A DNA stretch of 64,000 nucleotides, taken from NCBI RefSeq assembly GCF_013283645.1, contig NZ_JABEKV010000003.1, forward strand, positions 992,001 through 1,056,000, read 5' to 3'. Position 1 is the first letter of the stretch; every line of letters starts with the position of its first letter. The DNA comes from Sinorhizobium psoraleae (GTDB lineage Bacteria > Pseudomonadota > Alphaproteobacteria > Rhizobiales > Rhizobiaceae). The translations under genes were made by a program, and so were the position numbers. The notes under the pieces were generated by a model. It was not told where the DNA came from, ran no database searches, and saw nothing but the letters and a program-made list of their open reading frames with translations. Positions 63,578 to 64,000 of this stretch are shown here, one piece after another.

Positions 63578-64000
63578 TCAGTGCCCTTCGGACGCGCCGA
63601 ACATGCTCTTGGCGTAGATGATGCCGAGGCCATAGGAGCCGCCGAACTTCTTGGCGATGCCGGTCGTCATCTCGTAGGTCTCGGTGCGGGCCCAGTCGCG
63701 TTGCAGTTCCAGCATGTATTGCAGCGAGGTCATCGGCCGGACGCCAGCCTGAACCATGCGATCCATGGCGCGCTCGTGCGCTTCATCCGAAACGTCGCCG
63801 CAGGCATCGGCGATCACATAGACCTCGAAGCCCTGGTCGAGCGCCGAGAGCGTTGGTCCGACAATGCAGACGGAGGTCCACAGTCCGCAGAAGACCAGCC
63901 GCTGCTTGCCGATGGCATTGACCTCGTTGATGACAGCCGCGTCCTCCCAGGTATTCATCGAGGTGCGGTCGAGCAGCGCCTGGCCCGGAAAGGCCTCGGT
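63578..64000 (-). CDS. Isochorismatase-family hydrolase (YcaC-like), 5' end beyond window
   Basis: The frame runs off the right edge (TEAFPGQALLDRTSMNTWED...), so the N terminus with the catalytic aspartate is missing. Visible are the nucleophile cysteine in FCGLWTSVCI and DACGDVSDEAH, both typical of cysteine hydrolases. About 141 residues are seen. It would be the first known gene of the leftward cluster with XapX, amidohydrolase, DoxX and MFS. Confidence 0.85.
   Translation of the reverse strand, partial: TEAFPGQALLDRTSMNTWEDAAVINEVNAIGKQRLVFCGLWTSVCIVGPTLSALDQGFEVYVIADACGDVSDEAHERAMDRMVQAGVRPMTSLQYMLELQRDWARTETYEMTTGIAKKFGGSYGLGIIYAKSMFGASEGH

Noticed and set aside
1-64000. CRISPR arrays, tRNA or rRNA genes, insertion sequences
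   Set aside because: No regularly spaced direct repeats, no cloverleaf or rRNA-like stretch and no transposase were seen.

Overview
The window is high-GC alphaproteobacterial DNA, most like Sinorhizobium/Ensifer. The evidence is gene content (ehu-eut ectoine locus, phnCDEE, hutIHGU, minCDE), rhizobial intergenic palindromes, and CtrA-, Pho- and FixK-like sites. In S. meliloti the ehu-eut genes and minCDE lie on the pSymB chromid, so this is probably a pSymB-like replicon; that placement is inference. Nothing points to a phage, insertion sequence, CRISPR array, tRNA or rRNA.

Region 1 (1-19130) is an enlarged ectoine catabolic locus. Leftward runs ehuB-ehuC-ehuD-ehuA-gntR-doeX-doeC-doeD: uptake, regulation, and conversion of diaminobutyrate to aspartate. 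Rightward runs a tightly packed ten-gene unit: two M24 (EutD/creatinase-like) hydrolases, a complete heterotetrameric sarcosine-oxidase set soxBDAG, eutB, eutC, eutD and eutE. The sox set and the two extra M24 genes are the unusual part; eutA is not seen. Two near-palindromic boxes in the divergent promoter are good candidates for the GntR operator. purU follows after a double-palindrome repeat and could recycle one-carbon units released by a sarcosine-type oxidase.

Region 2 (20164-29252) holds an uncharacterised catabolic cluster. A leftward pair (M81 metallopeptidase, NTF2-like protein) diverges from RidA, an RpiR regulator, an SDR dehydrogenase, a cytosolic GH20 hexosaminidase, a second M81 peptidase and a sugar-efflux-like MFS transporter.

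Region 3 (29253-36696) is the histidine operon hutIHGU, read leftward from a HutC-like palindrome, followed by an MFS exporter and a divergent ArsR-type regulator with a palindromic operator between them.

Region 4 (36817-44100) is a leftward phosphonate/phosphate locus, phnC-phnD-phnE-phnE-DUF1045-phnM-phnN. A three-unit Pho-box array lies ahead of phnC and a strong hairpin repeat lies between phnD and phnE.

Region 5 (44101-46330) is minCDE, with a consensus CtrA box upstream of minC.

Region 6 (46330-59118) contains a DUF3775 protein, a universal stress protein with a FixK-like site, a phosphotransferase-kinase fusion, a copper P-type ATPase, a LacI-type repressor and gluconokinase (each gene with a palindromic operator), a large LuxR-ATPase, two small exported proteins and a methanol-metabolism-type cytochrome c.

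Region 7 (59119-64000) is a leftward cluster: a YcaC/isochorismatase-like hydrolase cut by the window edge, XapX, a Tat-exported amidohydrolase with a Cys/His-rich tail, DoxX, and an MFS exporter with an extra C-terminal domain.
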